NCBI RefSeq assembly: GCF_000715505.1
Contig: NZ_JHEH01000006.1
Location: 124,001-188,000 of the forward strand
Source of the DNA: Thioclava dalianensis
GTDB lineage: Bacteria > Pseudomonadota > Alphaproteobacteria > Rhodobacterales > Rhodobacteraceae
Length of the DNA: 64,000 bases
Reading direction: 5' to 3'
The position numbers and the translations under genes are program-made. Of this stretch, positions 45,412 through 53,180 are shown piece by piece (the first letter of the stretch is position 1; each line of letters begins with the position of its first letter). Under the pieces are notes generated by a model, which did not search any database, was not told the origin of the DNA, and saw only the letters and a list, made by a program, of their open reading frames with translations.

Positions 45412-46023
45412 ATGACCCAAACGCGCAATATCGTTGGCCGTCGTGCCTTTCTGACCGGCGCCGCTGCGGCTGGCGGGGCGGGGCTTGCCACGCCGTCCTT
45501 GGCGCAGGCCGTCTATGACTACACGGCCAGCACGGTTGAAGAGAACGCCTATACCAATAAGCGCCGCAATATCTCCAGTTTCACGGCGCGCGACTGGCGG
45601 CCCTATTTCACCTCGTTGCGGGGCGGGGCGATCCTTGTCGATACGGTCTCGCGGGGGCTGCATTACTGGTCGGCGGATCAAAGCATCTACAAGCTTTATC
45701 CAACCTCGGTGCCGATCTCGGCAGAATTGACCCGGCTGGGGCGAACGCGTGTGACCCGCAAGGTCGAAGGGCCGAGCTGGGCGCCGACGCCCTCAATGAA
45801 GCGGCGCAACCCCGAATGGCCCGATTTCGTGCCGCCCGGCCCAGACAATCCGTTGGGCACGCATGCGCTTTACCTGTCGTGGAAATACTACCGCATCCAC
45901 GGCACGCATGACACGCGCAAGATCGGGCGCAAAAGTTCCAACGGCTGTATCGGGCTTTATAACGAGCATATTCAGGAGCTGTTCGCGCTCTCGAACGTCG
46001 GCACGCAGGTGCTGTTGATCTAA
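45412..46023 (+). CDS. L,D-transpeptidase (YkuD domain) with Tat-type signal
   Basis: A 203-residue periplasmic cross-linking enzyme. The N-terminus (GRRAFLTGAAAAGGAGLATP) has the twin-arginine pattern. The catalytic motif is RIHGTHDTRKIG followed by SSNGCIGLYNEHIQEL, with nucleophile Cys in NGCIGL. WAPTPSMKRRNP and NPLGTHALYL are typical of the ErfK/YbiS/YcfS branch. GGAGGG precedes the ATG. Confidence 0.93.
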   Translation: MTQTRNIVGRRAFLTGAAAAGGAGLATPSLAQAVYDYTASTVEENAYTNKRRNISSFTARDWRPYFTSLRGGAILVDTVSRGLHYWSADQSIYKLYPTSVPISAELTRLGRTRVTRKVEGPSWAPTPSMKRRNPEWPDFVPPGPDNPLGTHALYLSWKYYRIHGTHDTRKIGRKSSNGCIGLYNEHIQELFALSNVGTQVLLI

Positions 46024-46032
46024 GCCGCGCGG

Positions 46033-46479
46033 TTACTGCGTGTAGCCCATGGCCTTGGCCGTGACCCATGCGAGCGCCGCGTATCGCCCGGTCTTGGCCA
46101 CGAGGACCAGCGGTGTGAACAGCCAAAGGTTCATGCGCAACACCCCGGCCACGAGGCAGATCAGATCGCCGCCAGGCGCCCAGCTCAGGAGCAAGAGCGG
46201 CGCGCCCCAGCGGTCCAGCCAGCGATGCCCGCGGTCGAGTTGCTTTTGTGACGCGGGAAACCATTTGCGATCCCGCCAGTGATTGATTCCCACCCCAAGC
46301 GCATAGGTGATGAGCGCGCCCAGCGTGTTGCCGATACCCGCGACGATGATCATCGCCCAGATCGACTGTTCGCCCGCCGTTTGCAGGGCCACGAAGATGA
46401 TTTCGGACTGCAACGGCAGCGGTGAGGCCGCCAGCATGGCCGAGAAGAACAGGCCGATCAGGGCGGCGTTGAAGATCAT
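46033..46479 (-). CDS. YqaA family (DedA/SNARE-associated) inner-membrane protein
   Basis: A 148-residue membrane protein with about four hydrophobic segments. It shows the YqaA-like run FFSAMLAASPLPLQSEIIFVAL, the IVAGIGNTLGALITYALG segment, then WFPASQKQLDRGHRWLDRWGAPLLLLSWAP. Function is unknown; DedA relatives move lipids or affect proton motive force. I chose ATG 46479. It lies just 27 bases downstream of a terminator hairpin belonging to the NYN gene. Confidence 0.85.
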   Translation of the reverse strand: MIFNAALIGLFFSAMLAASPLPLQSEIIFVALQTAGEQSIWAMIIVAGIGNTLGALITYALGVGINHWRDRKWFPASQKQLDRGHRWLDRWGAPLLLLSWAPGGDLICLVAGVLRMNLWLFTPLVLVAKTGRYAALAWVTAKAMGYTQ

Positions 46480-46506
46480 GGCGCGCGTCCTTCCACGGCA
46501 GATATG

Positions 46507-46533
46507 AAAAAGCGCGCAGGAAGCTCCGCGCGC
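46507..46533 (-). terminator. Intrinsic terminator of the NYN gene
   Basis: On the minus strand GCGCGCGG pairs with (CC)TGCGCGC around a 6-base loop (one G-T pair), followed by TTTTT. It ends about 28 bases upstream of the yqaA-type start codon. Confidence 0.7.
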
Positions 46534-46564
46534 CATTCAAGATGTAACGTATTCCGGGTGGGGG

Positions 46565-47128
46565 TCAGTTCCCCGCTTCAAGCTCGTCTTCGCGCGGTTC
46601 GCGCGGCGGGCGACCAATCACGTCGCGCAGGGCTTCCAGCTCGATGAAATTATCGGCCTGACGACGCAACTCATCCGCGATCATCGGCGGTTGCGAGCGG
46701 ATCGTCGAGACCACCGAGACGCGGCAGCCCTGACGCTGAAGGCTTTCGACCAGCGGGCGGAAATCGCCATCTCCTGAGAACAGCACGATATGATCCAGCC
46801 GGGGCGCGAGTTCCATCGCATCGACCGCCAGTTCAATATCCATATTGCCTTTGACTTTCCGGCGTCCCATGGAATCGGTGTATTCCTTGGCCGGTTTGGT
46901 CACCATCGCGTAGCCGTTATAGTTCAGCCAGTCGACGAGGGGACGGATCGGGGAATATTCTTCGTTTTCCAGAAGGGCCGTGTAGTAGAACGCCCGCAGA
47001 AGTTTCCCGCGCCGTTCGAATTCATGCCGAAGGAGTTTGTAGTCGATGTCGAAGCCAAGCGCCTTTGCGGCTGCATATAAATTCGACCCATCAATGAACA
47101 GTGCAAGCCGTTCGTCTTTGTAGAACAT
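46565..47128 (-). CDS. NYN domain protein (LabA/DUF88, PIN-like)
   Basis: A 187-residue PIN-like protein with predicted nuclease-fold acidic residues: LFIDGSNLYAAAKALG (Asp near residue 13), DIELAVDAMELA and LFSGDGDFRPLVE. LabA proteins of cyanobacteria affect circadian output; the role of the bacterial relatives, presumably RNA processing, is not established. It is divergent from folK. Ends in a charged EPREDELEAGN tail. Confidence 0.88.
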   Translation of the reverse strand: MFYKDERLALFIDGSNLYAAAKALGFDIDYKLLRHEFERRGKLLRAFYYTALLENEEYSPIRPLVDWLNYNGYAMVTKPAKEYTDSMGRRKVKGNMDIELAVDAMELAPRLDHIVLFSGDGDFRPLVESLQRQGCRVSVVSTIRSQPPMIADELRRQADNFIELEALRDVIGRPPREPREDELEAGN

Positions 47129-47267
47129 GTGAACCTCTTAATATAAGTCCGCAGTTCCGTTACAGGACGCGGCGGATGATTTACCAAACAGCTTGCAAAA
47201 AAGCGCAGGCGCTCGAGATGTGTCCATCGACATATCGCAGAATGCAAGGGCTAAGGAATCTGTCTAA

Positions 47268-47828
47268 ATGGACAACTCACTTTTATGTGCGATGGGGGCC
47301 AATCTAAGTCGGGGTCCGGACGGTCCCGAGGCCGCTGTTTCTGAAGCTTTGATCCTTTTAAAATTGCGGCATTTCAAGCTGAAGGCGATCAGCCGGTTCT
47401 GGCGCACGCCGGCATTCCCGGAGGGCTCAGGACCCGATTTTGTCAATGCGTGTTGCATTTTGCAAACAAATCTGACGCCGAATGCGACGCTTGAGGCGTT
47501 TCACGAGGTCGAGGCCGAGCTGGGTCGCGCGCGCACTCATCGCTGGGGGGCACGGGTCGTCGATATCGATCTTTTGGCCTATGAAGACCGTGTTTTGCCT
47601 AGTCGGCAGGAATTTGCTCATTGGCGCGACTTGTCGCTTCCCGATCAAATGTTGCACACGCCAGAGCGGCTTATCCTGCCGCATCCGCGCTTGCAGGACC
47701 GTGGTTTCGTCCTGATTCCCCTCGTCGAGATTGCGCCGCTTTGGCGCCATCCGGTCAGCGGGCGGAGCGTGCGCGAGATGTGTGAGGCGCTTCCCGAGGC
47801 GGATAAAGCGCAAATTCACCCGATTTGA
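47268..47828 (+). CDS. folK: 2-amino-4-hydroxy-6-hydroxymethyldihydropteridine pyrophosphokinase
   Basis: Transfers pyrophosphate from ATP to the pterin in folate synthesis. The 186 residues show the N-terminal GANLSRGPDGPEAA, SRFWRTPAFPEGSGPDFVNACC, ELGRARTHRWGARVVDIDLL with the magnesium-binding DID, and LPHPRLQDRGFVLIPL. AAGGA precedes the ATG at 47268. Followed by rpoZ and rsh on the same strand. Confidence 0.94.
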   Translation: MDNSLLCAMGANLSRGPDGPEAAVSEALILLKLRHFKLKAISRFWRTPAFPEGSGPDFVNACCILQTNLTPNATLEAFHEVEAELGRARTHRWGARVVDIDLLAYEDRVLPSRQEFAHWRDLSLPDQMLHTPERLILPHPRLQDRGFVLIPLVEIAPLWRHPVSGRSVREMCEALPEADKAQIHPI

Positions 47829-47852
47829 CAGGGGATCGCACCCAAAGGACGC

Positions 47853-47881
47853 TTGTCATTTCCGGGGCGGGGGGCTAGGTA
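47853..47881 (+). promoter_or_regulatory. Candidate promoter of rpoZ-rsh
   Basis: TTGTCA (47853-47858) and TAGGTA (47876-47881) are 17 bases apart, 35 bases upstream of the rpoZ ATG. Confidence 0.5.
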
Positions 47882-47915
47882 AGGCCTTCGATCCAAAGTG
47901 CTACTGGAGTTGCTC

Positions 47916-48272
47916 ATGGCCCGCGTGACGGTTGAAGATTGCGTCGACAAGGTTCCGAACCGGTTCGAACTGGTAATGCTTGCGTCCCACCGGGCACGCG
48001 AAGTTGCTGCCGGCTCGCCGATTACGGTTGAACGCGACAACGACAAGAACCCGGTCGTGGCTCTGCGTGAAATCGCGGATGAAACCCAATCGGCTGATGA
48101 TCTGCGTGAGCGTCTGATCGAGAGCAACCAGACCCAGATCGAGGTCGACGAGCCCGAAGAGGACTCGATGGCGCTTCTGATGGGCGGCGAATCCCCGGAC
48201 CGTGCGGTCGAGGACGATATGTCCGAAGAGCGCATGCTGCGCGCATTGATGGACGCGCAGGGCCGCGAATAA
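47916..48272 (+). CDS. rpoZ: RNA polymerase omega subunit
   Basis: Helps assemble RNA polymerase and forms part of the ppGpp-binding site in proteobacteria. The 118 residues start [20 protein letters not shown], followed by [15 protein letters not shown] and [10 protein letters not shown], the conserved core; the acidic tail (about 70-118) is typical of alphaproteobacteria. The adjacent gene makes (p)ppGpp, the ligand its complex senses. Confidence 0.96.
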   Translation: MARVTVEDCVDKVPNRFELVMLASHRAREVAAGSPITVERDNDKNPVVALREIADETQSADDLRERLIESNQTQIEVDEPEEDSMALLMGGESPDRAVEDDMSEERMLRALMDAQGRE

Positions 48273-48296
48273 GCGATAGGGGCGGAACGGGCGCGC

Positions 48297-50429
48297 ATGA
48301 TCGACGTCGAAGACCTGATCGCGCTTGTTCGCAACTACAATCCCCGGACCAATGCGGATCTGATCCGTCGCGCTTATGCCTACGGGCATGAGATGCATGA
48401 GGGGCAGTTTCGCCACTCCGGTGAACCGTATTTTACCCATCCCGTGGCCGTGGCGGCAATCCTGACCGAGCAACGTCTCGATGACGCCACGATCATCACG
48501 GCGCTTTTGCACGATACGATCGAAGATACCCGCTCCACCTATAGCGAGGTGACCGAGCTCTTTGGCGAGGAGATCGCCGAGCTGGTCGACGGGGTCACCA
48601 AACTTACCAATCTTCAGCTGTCCAACGCCGCCTCCAAGCAGGCGGAGAACTTCCGCAAGCTGTTCATGGCGATGTCCAAGGACTTGCGGGTGATCCTCGT
48701 GAAGCTGGCGGACCGGTTGCATAATATGCGCACGATCCGCTCGATGCGTCCCGAAAAGCAGGCCCAGAAAGCCCGCGAGACCATGGAGATCTATGCGCCG
48801 CTGGCCGGTCGCATGGGGATGCAATGGATGCGCGAAGAGCTTGAGGATCTGGCCTTCAAGGTGCTCAACCCCGAGGCGCGCACCTCGATCATCCGCCGCT
48901 TTGTCGGGATGCAGAAGGATTCGGGCGACGTGATCCCCAAGATCACCGCAGATATCCGGGCGTTGCTGGAGGATGAGGGCATCGATGCGGATGTGTTTGG
49001 CCGCGCCAAGCGCCCCTATTCGATCTGGCGCAAGATGGAGGAAAAGCAGCTCACCTTCTCGCGGCTGTCCGACATTTACGGCTTTCGCGTCATCACCCGC
49101 TCCGAAATGGACTGCTACCGCGTTCTGGGGCTGATCCATCACCGTTGGCGTGTCGTGCCGACGCGGTTCAAGGATTACATCAGCCAACCCAAGACCAACG
49201 GCTATCGCTCGATCCACACCACGGTGTCGGGGCGCGATGGCAAGCGGGTCGAGGTGCAGATCCGCACCCGCCAGATGCACGAAGTCGCCGAGGCCGGCGT
49301 GGCCGCGCATTGGTCTTACCGCGATGGTGAGCGGGCGCAGAACCCTTTCGCCGTCGATCCGGCGAAATGGCTGGCCTCGCTCAACGAGCGGTTCTCGGAT
49401 GGCGATGGCGATGCGGATCACGACGAGTTTCTCGAAAACGTCAAACTCGAGATGTATTCCGATCAGGTGTTTTGCTTCACGCCCAAGGGCGATGTGATGA
49501 AGCTGCCCAAGGGGGCCACGCCGATCGATTTCGCCTATGCGATCCACACCCGGATCGGCAATAGCTGCGTCGGCGCCAAGGTCGACGGCATTCGCGTGCC
49601 GCTCTGGACCCGGCTCAAGAACGGGCAGTCGGTCGAGGTGATCACCGCTTCGGGGCAGCGTCCGCAGCCGACATGGCTCGATATCGTGGCGACGGGGCGC
49701 GCGAAGGGGGCGATCCGCAAGAGCCTGCGCGAGGAAGATCGGGGGCGTTTCATCAAACTGGGGGCGGAGCTGGCGCGCGTGGCCTTCGAACATGTCGGGC
49801 GCAAAGTCACCGACAAGGCTCTGCGCACGGCAGCCAAGACGCTCGGTCTGCCCGACGAGCGTGAGGTTCTCGCGCGTCTGGGCTCGGCGGAGCTGGCCTC
49901 AAGTGATGTGCTTGAAGCGCTCTACCCCGAACTGGCCGCCCGTCACAGCGACAGCGAGATCGAGCCCAGCCGCTCGGTTCTTGGTCTGAGCGCCGATCAG
50001 AGCTTCACTCGCGCCAATTGCTGCCAGCCCTTGCCGGGCGAGCGCATCGTCGGGATCACCTATCGCGGGCAGGGCGTGGTCATCCATGCCATCGACTGCC
50101 CCGCGCTTGAGGAATTCGAAGAGCAACCGGATCGCTGGGTCGATCTGCATTGGAAGTCGGGGCAGCATCCGCCCGCCTATACCGCGACGATGAAAGTCAC
50201 GATTTCCAACGATGCCGGGGTGCTGGGTCATATTTGCACATTGATCGGACAGCAAAAGGCCAATATCTCGGACTTGAACTTCATTGACCGAAAACCTGAT
50301 TTCTATTCGGTGCTCGTTGAGGTGGAGCTATGCGATGCTGAGCATTTGCACCGATTGTTGACCGCGCTGGAGGCGGAAAGCGACGTCGCGCAGATAAAGA
50401 GGATTCGCGATTTGTCACGCAAGCCGTAG
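48297..50429 (+). CDS. rsh: Bifunctional (p)ppGpp synthetase/hydrolase (RelA/SpoT homologue)
   Basis: Makes and breaks the stringent-response alarmone. The 710 residues have the HD hydrolase domain (about 25-190; HPVAVAAILTEQRLDDAT and ALLHDTIEDT), the synthetase domain (about 240-350; DIYGFRVITRS and QPKTNGYRSIHTTV), TGS (about 390-450; FTPKGDVMKLPKGATPIDFA) and a C-terminal ACT domain (about 635-705). Both catalytic motifs look intact. Follows rpoZ by 24 bases. Confidence 0.96.
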   Translation: MIDVEDLIALVRNYNPRTNADLIRRAYAYGHEMHEGQFRHSGEPYFTHPVAVAAILTEQRLDDATIITALLHDTIEDTRSTYSEVTELFGEEIAELVDGVTKLTNLQLSNAASKQAENFRKLFMAMSKDLRVILVKLADRLHNMRTIRSMRPEKQAQKARETMEIYAPLAGRMGMQWMREELEDLAFKVLNPEARTSIIRRFVGMQKDSGDVIPKITADIRALLEDEGIDADVFGRAKRPYSIWRKMEEKQLTFSRLSDIYGFRVITRSEMDCYRVLGLIHHRWRVVPTRFKDYISQPKTNGYRSIHTTVSGRDGKRVEVQIRTRQMHEVAEAGVAAHWSYRDGERAQNPFAVDPAKWLASLNERFSDGDGDADHDEFLENVKLEMYSDQVFCFTPKGDVMKLPKGATPIDFAYAIHTRIGNSCVGAKVDGIRVPLWTRLKNGQSVEVITASGQRPQPTWLDIVATGRAKGAIRKSLREEDRGRFIKLGAELARVAFEHVGRKVTDKALRTAAKTLGLPDEREVLARLGSAELASSDVLEALYPELAARHSDSEIEPSRSVLGLSADQSFTRANCCQPLPGERIVGITYRGQGVVIHAIDCPALEEFEEQPDRWVDLHWKSGQHPPAYTATMKVTISNDAGVLGHICTLIGQQKANISDLNFIDRKPDFYSVLVEVELCDAEHLHRLLTALEAESDVAQIKRIRDLSRKP

Positions 50430-50459
50430 CCGCCAGGATCGGCGCATAGAGGGAGGGGC

Positions 50460-51119
50460 GTGGTGTTCAGAAGGCGTCATAAGCGAAGCGTCATGGAGAA
50501 CCTGCGCGAGGCGGTCTGGCCGCGCTCGGGCTGGGCGCGCGCTTTCCAATACGTCAAACACCGCGTGAACCGCCTTCCCGACCGCCCGCATCGTATCGCG
50601 CGTGGGGTTTGGGCCGGCGTTCTGGTCTCTTTCACGCCGTTGTTCGGCTTCCATTTCCTGAGTGCCGCGGCCGTTGCGTTGATCATTCGGGGCAATATCC
50701 TTGCCGCGATCCTCGCCACATTCTTCGGCAACCCGGTGACCTTCCCGATCATCGCGGTGTTCTCGGTCAAGCTGGGACACAAGATCCTTGGGGACCGTTT
50801 TGACAACGGTCCGCCCGAGGGGCTGCTGAGCACGTTTCAGGCCGCGAGCCATGATCTCTTGCACAATTTCTGGGCTATGTTCACGCCCGATCGGGCCGAG
50901 TGGAGCGGGCTGGAGCGGTTCTTCACCGATGTCTGGCTGCCCTATCTTGTGGGGGGGCTGGTGCCAGGGATAATCGCCGCGACGATCTGCTATTACGTCT
51001 CTCTGCCGATCATCACCGCCTATCAGAACCGCCGCCGCACACGTCTTAAGGCGCGGCTTGAGAAGATCCGGGCGCGGATGAAGCGCGATGAGAAACCCAT
51101 CAAACCGCCACGCCTGTGA
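50460..51119 (+). CDS. DUF2062 domain membrane protein
   Basis: A 219-residue protein with three or four hydrophobic segments. After a basic N-terminus comes the DUF2062 motif region (IARGVWAGVLVSFTPLFGFH, then FFGNPVTFPIIAVFSVKLG). The C-terminus is a long Arg/Lys-rich cytoplasmic tail (YQNRRRTRLKARLEKIRARM). Function unknown. The GTG at 50460 is very near the GGGAGG motif; GTG 50463 is an equally good start. Co-directional with rsh. Confidence 0.82.
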   Translation: MVFRRRHKRSVMENLREAVWPRSGWARAFQYVKHRVNRLPDRPHRIARGVWAGVLVSFTPLFGFHFLSAAAVALIIRGNILAAILATFFGNPVTFPIIAVFSVKLGHKILGDRFDNGPPEGLLSTFQAASHDLLHNFWAMFTPDRAEWSGLERFFTDVWLPYLVGGLVPGIIAATICYYVSLPIITAYQNRRRTRLKARLEKIRARMKRDEKPIKPPRL

Positions 51120-51135
51120 CGGAGGGGTGCGGGGC

Positions 51136-51378
51136 TCAGGCGGCGTGGGCCGCGCCCGCCTCGATCAGCAGATAGCCGCGTTTCTGCGCCCGCCGCCGTG
51201 CGCTCTCGGCGGCGGTGACGGCATCGCGCAGATTGGAAAACCAGCGCAGGCACTGACTGCCCGCGCAGCCATGCAGGCCCCATTCGCGCAGCACCGTGTA
51301 TTCTCCAAACAGGTTGTCGGAGATCTCGACGCGATAAAATCGGCCTGCATTCGGGGTATGCAATATGAGGTTGAGCAT
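51136..51378 (-). CDS. Stand-alone WGR domain protein, 80 residues
   Basis: The whole protein is one WGR domain: it starts with FYRVEISDNLFGEYTVLREW, continues GLHGC (in place of WGRIG) and ends with the helix NLRDAVTAAESARRRAQKRGY. WGR domains are nucleic-acid-binding modules best known from PARPs and bacterial MolR. No fused domain here, so its role is unknown. Convergent with DUF2062 gene, 16 bases apart. Confidence 0.82.
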   Translation of the reverse strand: MLNLILHTPNAGRFYRVEISDNLFGEYTVLREWGLHGCAGSQCLRWFSNLRDAVTAAESARRRAQKRGYLLIEAGAAHAA

Positions 51379-51454
51379 GGCAGTGCCCTTACATCTCAGT
51401 TTCGTGAACTGAATCAGAGTTGTCGTGGCATTGCCAGAAAAAAGCGCAAACGAG

Positions 51455-51479
51455 ACGGGGCCGCGCAGGGCGGCCCCGT
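51455..51479 (-). terminator. Hairpin downstream of the e(P4)-type phosphatase
   Basis: ACGGGGCCG pairs with CGGCCCCGT (9 bp) around CGCAGGG; the T run follows only after 10 bases (CTCGTTTGCGCTTTTTT), so termination may be weak. Confidence 0.5.
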
Positions 51480-51504
51480 TCGATCGGCTTGAGAACCGCT
51501 GCGC

Positions 51505-52362
51505 TTACTTGGTGGGAGTCCAGGGTTTCAGCGCATCGATTTTGTCCTGACGGCGCTGCTCTTCGGATTTCGACCAGTCCCCGCCGAAAGCTGCGGATTC
51601 CCACGAGCCATATTCGGGGTTGGGGAACATGATCCATGTCTTGCCCCAGTTATCCTTGGTCTTGTCGAGGAAGGCGTGACGCTCTTCAACCGTGCCTTTC
51701 GCGACATCCGAGAAATCACCGAGGTTGTCGCCCATCAGCAGCGCGACGCGGTAATCCTTGGCAACATAGGCGATCCGGTTTTCTTTGGCCGAGCCCCAGC
51801 CGTCCTGCTCATTCTTGGTCAGCAGGGTGTCGACATTGCCGCCCATCGGGAAACCCAGCTTCTCGAGATTGGCGCGCGTGCCTTTCTCTTCGTCCTTCGT
51901 CCGGTTCGTGACGTAGAAAATCTTGACGCCCTTGCTGTCGGCATATTTCAGGAAGTCGACGGCACCCGCGGTGGCCTTGGTGTCTTCGGCATTGACCCAA
52001 TCCGTCCATTCCTTGGAGCTGAACGAGGTGCCGCGCGTGACCAGCGAGGCCTGATAGCCGTTATTGTCGAGCAGGGTCTCGTCGAGATCGGCGATGATCG
52101 CGATCGGCTTGTCCTCATATCCCGCACTCTCCTTGTCGGGCACAGCCGTCCATTTCTTATCGGCAAGCGCCTCATCGAGGCGGATCTTGGCAAGCTGGAA
52201 CAGCCCCATCGTCACGGCTTTGTACTCGACCGAGTTCTGCATCCACAGCGTTGCGTTCAAAAGATCGTTGGGGGCGGGGGCTTTGGCGTCTTGCGCAAAG
52301 CTCTGGGGGGCTGCGAGGGTCAGCACTGCAGCGCTCGCCGCGAGAAGGGCCTTATAGTTCAT
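51505..52362 (-). CDS. HAD-family acid phosphatase/5'-nucleotidase, lipoprotein e(P4) type
   Basis: Removes phosphate from nucleotides or other esters in the periplasm. The 285-residue protein starts with a signal peptide (LLAASAAVLTLAAPQSFAQD, cut at AQ). HAD motif I is ADLDETLLDNN, motif II is VTNRTKDEEKG, and motif IV is LLMGDNLGDFSDV. A lipobox Cys is not obvious. Haemophilus e(P4) relatives act on NMN and haem-linked substrates; here the substrate is unknown. Start ATG 52362 with GAGAGAG upstream. Confidence 0.87.
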   Translation of the reverse strand: MNYKALLAASAAVLTLAAPQSFAQDAKAPAPNDLLNATLWMQNSVEYKAVTMGLFQLAKIRLDEALADKKWTAVPDKESAGYEDKPIAIIADLDETLLDNNGYQASLVTRGTSFSSKEWTDWVNAEDTKATAGAVDFLKYADSKGVKIFYVTNRTKDEEKGTRANLEKLGFPMGGNVDTLLTKNEQDGWGSAKENRIAYVAKDYRVALLMGDNLGDFSDVAKGTVEERHAFLDKTKDNWGKTWIMFPNPEYGSWESAAFGGDWSKSEEQRRQDKIDALKPWTPTK

Positions 52363-52469
52363 CGTCTCTCTCCATGTTGGTCCGAGGTTCATGCGCCCGG
52401 TATCGATTGTGAAATCTGGCGGCGTGGACGGGAAAACATCAAGAGCAAACTGCTCACCATGACGTGAGA

Positions 52470-53180
52470 TCACCCCCAGCGCACATCGCCCAGAAAGATG
52501 TAGCCAGCGCCGTAGATCGTCTTGATGAGCCGCGGGTTCTTGGGGTCTTCCCCAAGCTTCGTGCGCAGCCGTGAAATTCGTACATCCATTGCCCGATCAA
52601 AGCTTTCCCCGGCCGCGCCGCCAAGGGCCTCTTGCATCTGCGCGCGGCTGATCAGCCGATTGGGGCTTTCCAGAAAGAGCCGCAGCACCTCGCCCTCCGC
52701 ATGGCTGAAGGCCGTTTCATGGCCCTGATCATCGCAAAGTATGTAGCGATCAAAATGCGCGCTCCAGCCTGCAAATTGGGCACGGCTTGCGCGTTGCGCG
52801 CCATCGCCGCGCCCCTTGCGCAGGCGGGCGCGGATGCGCGCGACAACTTCGGCGGGGTCAAAGGGTTTGATGATGTAGTCATCGGCGCCCAGCTCCAGCC
52901 CGGTGACGCGGTCCTGAACCTGAGCGCGCCCCGAGATGATGATGATCGCCGCGCCCGATTCCAGTGCCAGCCGGTGCACGAGCGCCAGCCCGTCGCGATC
53001 GGGCAGGCCCAGATCGACGAGGCAGACATCGGGGGGCTGGCGCTTCAATCCGGCCTCGAACTCGGTGGCGCGGCCAAAGCATGTGGTGCGGAACCCGGCC
53101 TCTTGGAGCGCCTGCGACAAAAGCTGGCGGATCTCGGGCTCGTCATCAAGGATCGCCACGAGGGGTTGGTCTGCGGTCAT
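52470..53180 (-). CDS. Response regulator, OmpR family
   Basis: A 236-residue two-component output protein. The receiver (about 1-120) has LVAILDDEPEIRQ, phospho-acceptor Asp in CLVDLGLPDRDG and Lys in IIKPFDPAE. The C-terminal winged helix (about 130-230) includes SHAEGEVLRLFLESP and MDVRISRLRTKLGEDP. Its ATG overlaps the stop of the kinase gene (ATGA, 53177-53180). Tandem direct repeats upstream of the divergent operon are its likely DNA site. Confidence 0.93.
   Translation of the reverse strand: MTADQPLVAILDDEPEIRQLLSQALQEAGFRTTCFGRATEFEAGLKRQPPDVCLVDLGLPDRDGLALVHRLALESGAAIIIISGRAQVQDRVTGLELGADDYIIKPFDPAEVVARIRARLRKGRGDGAQRASRAQFAGWSAHFDRYILCDDQGHETAFSHAEGEVLRLFLESPNRLISRAQMQEALGGAAGESFDRAMDVRISRLRTKLGEDPKNPRLIKTIYGAGYIFLGDVRWG

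Noticed and set aside
47901-49793. 630-codon open frame on the minus strand opposite rpoZ and rsh
   Set aside because: Antisense shadow; the true genes on the plus strand have intact motifs.
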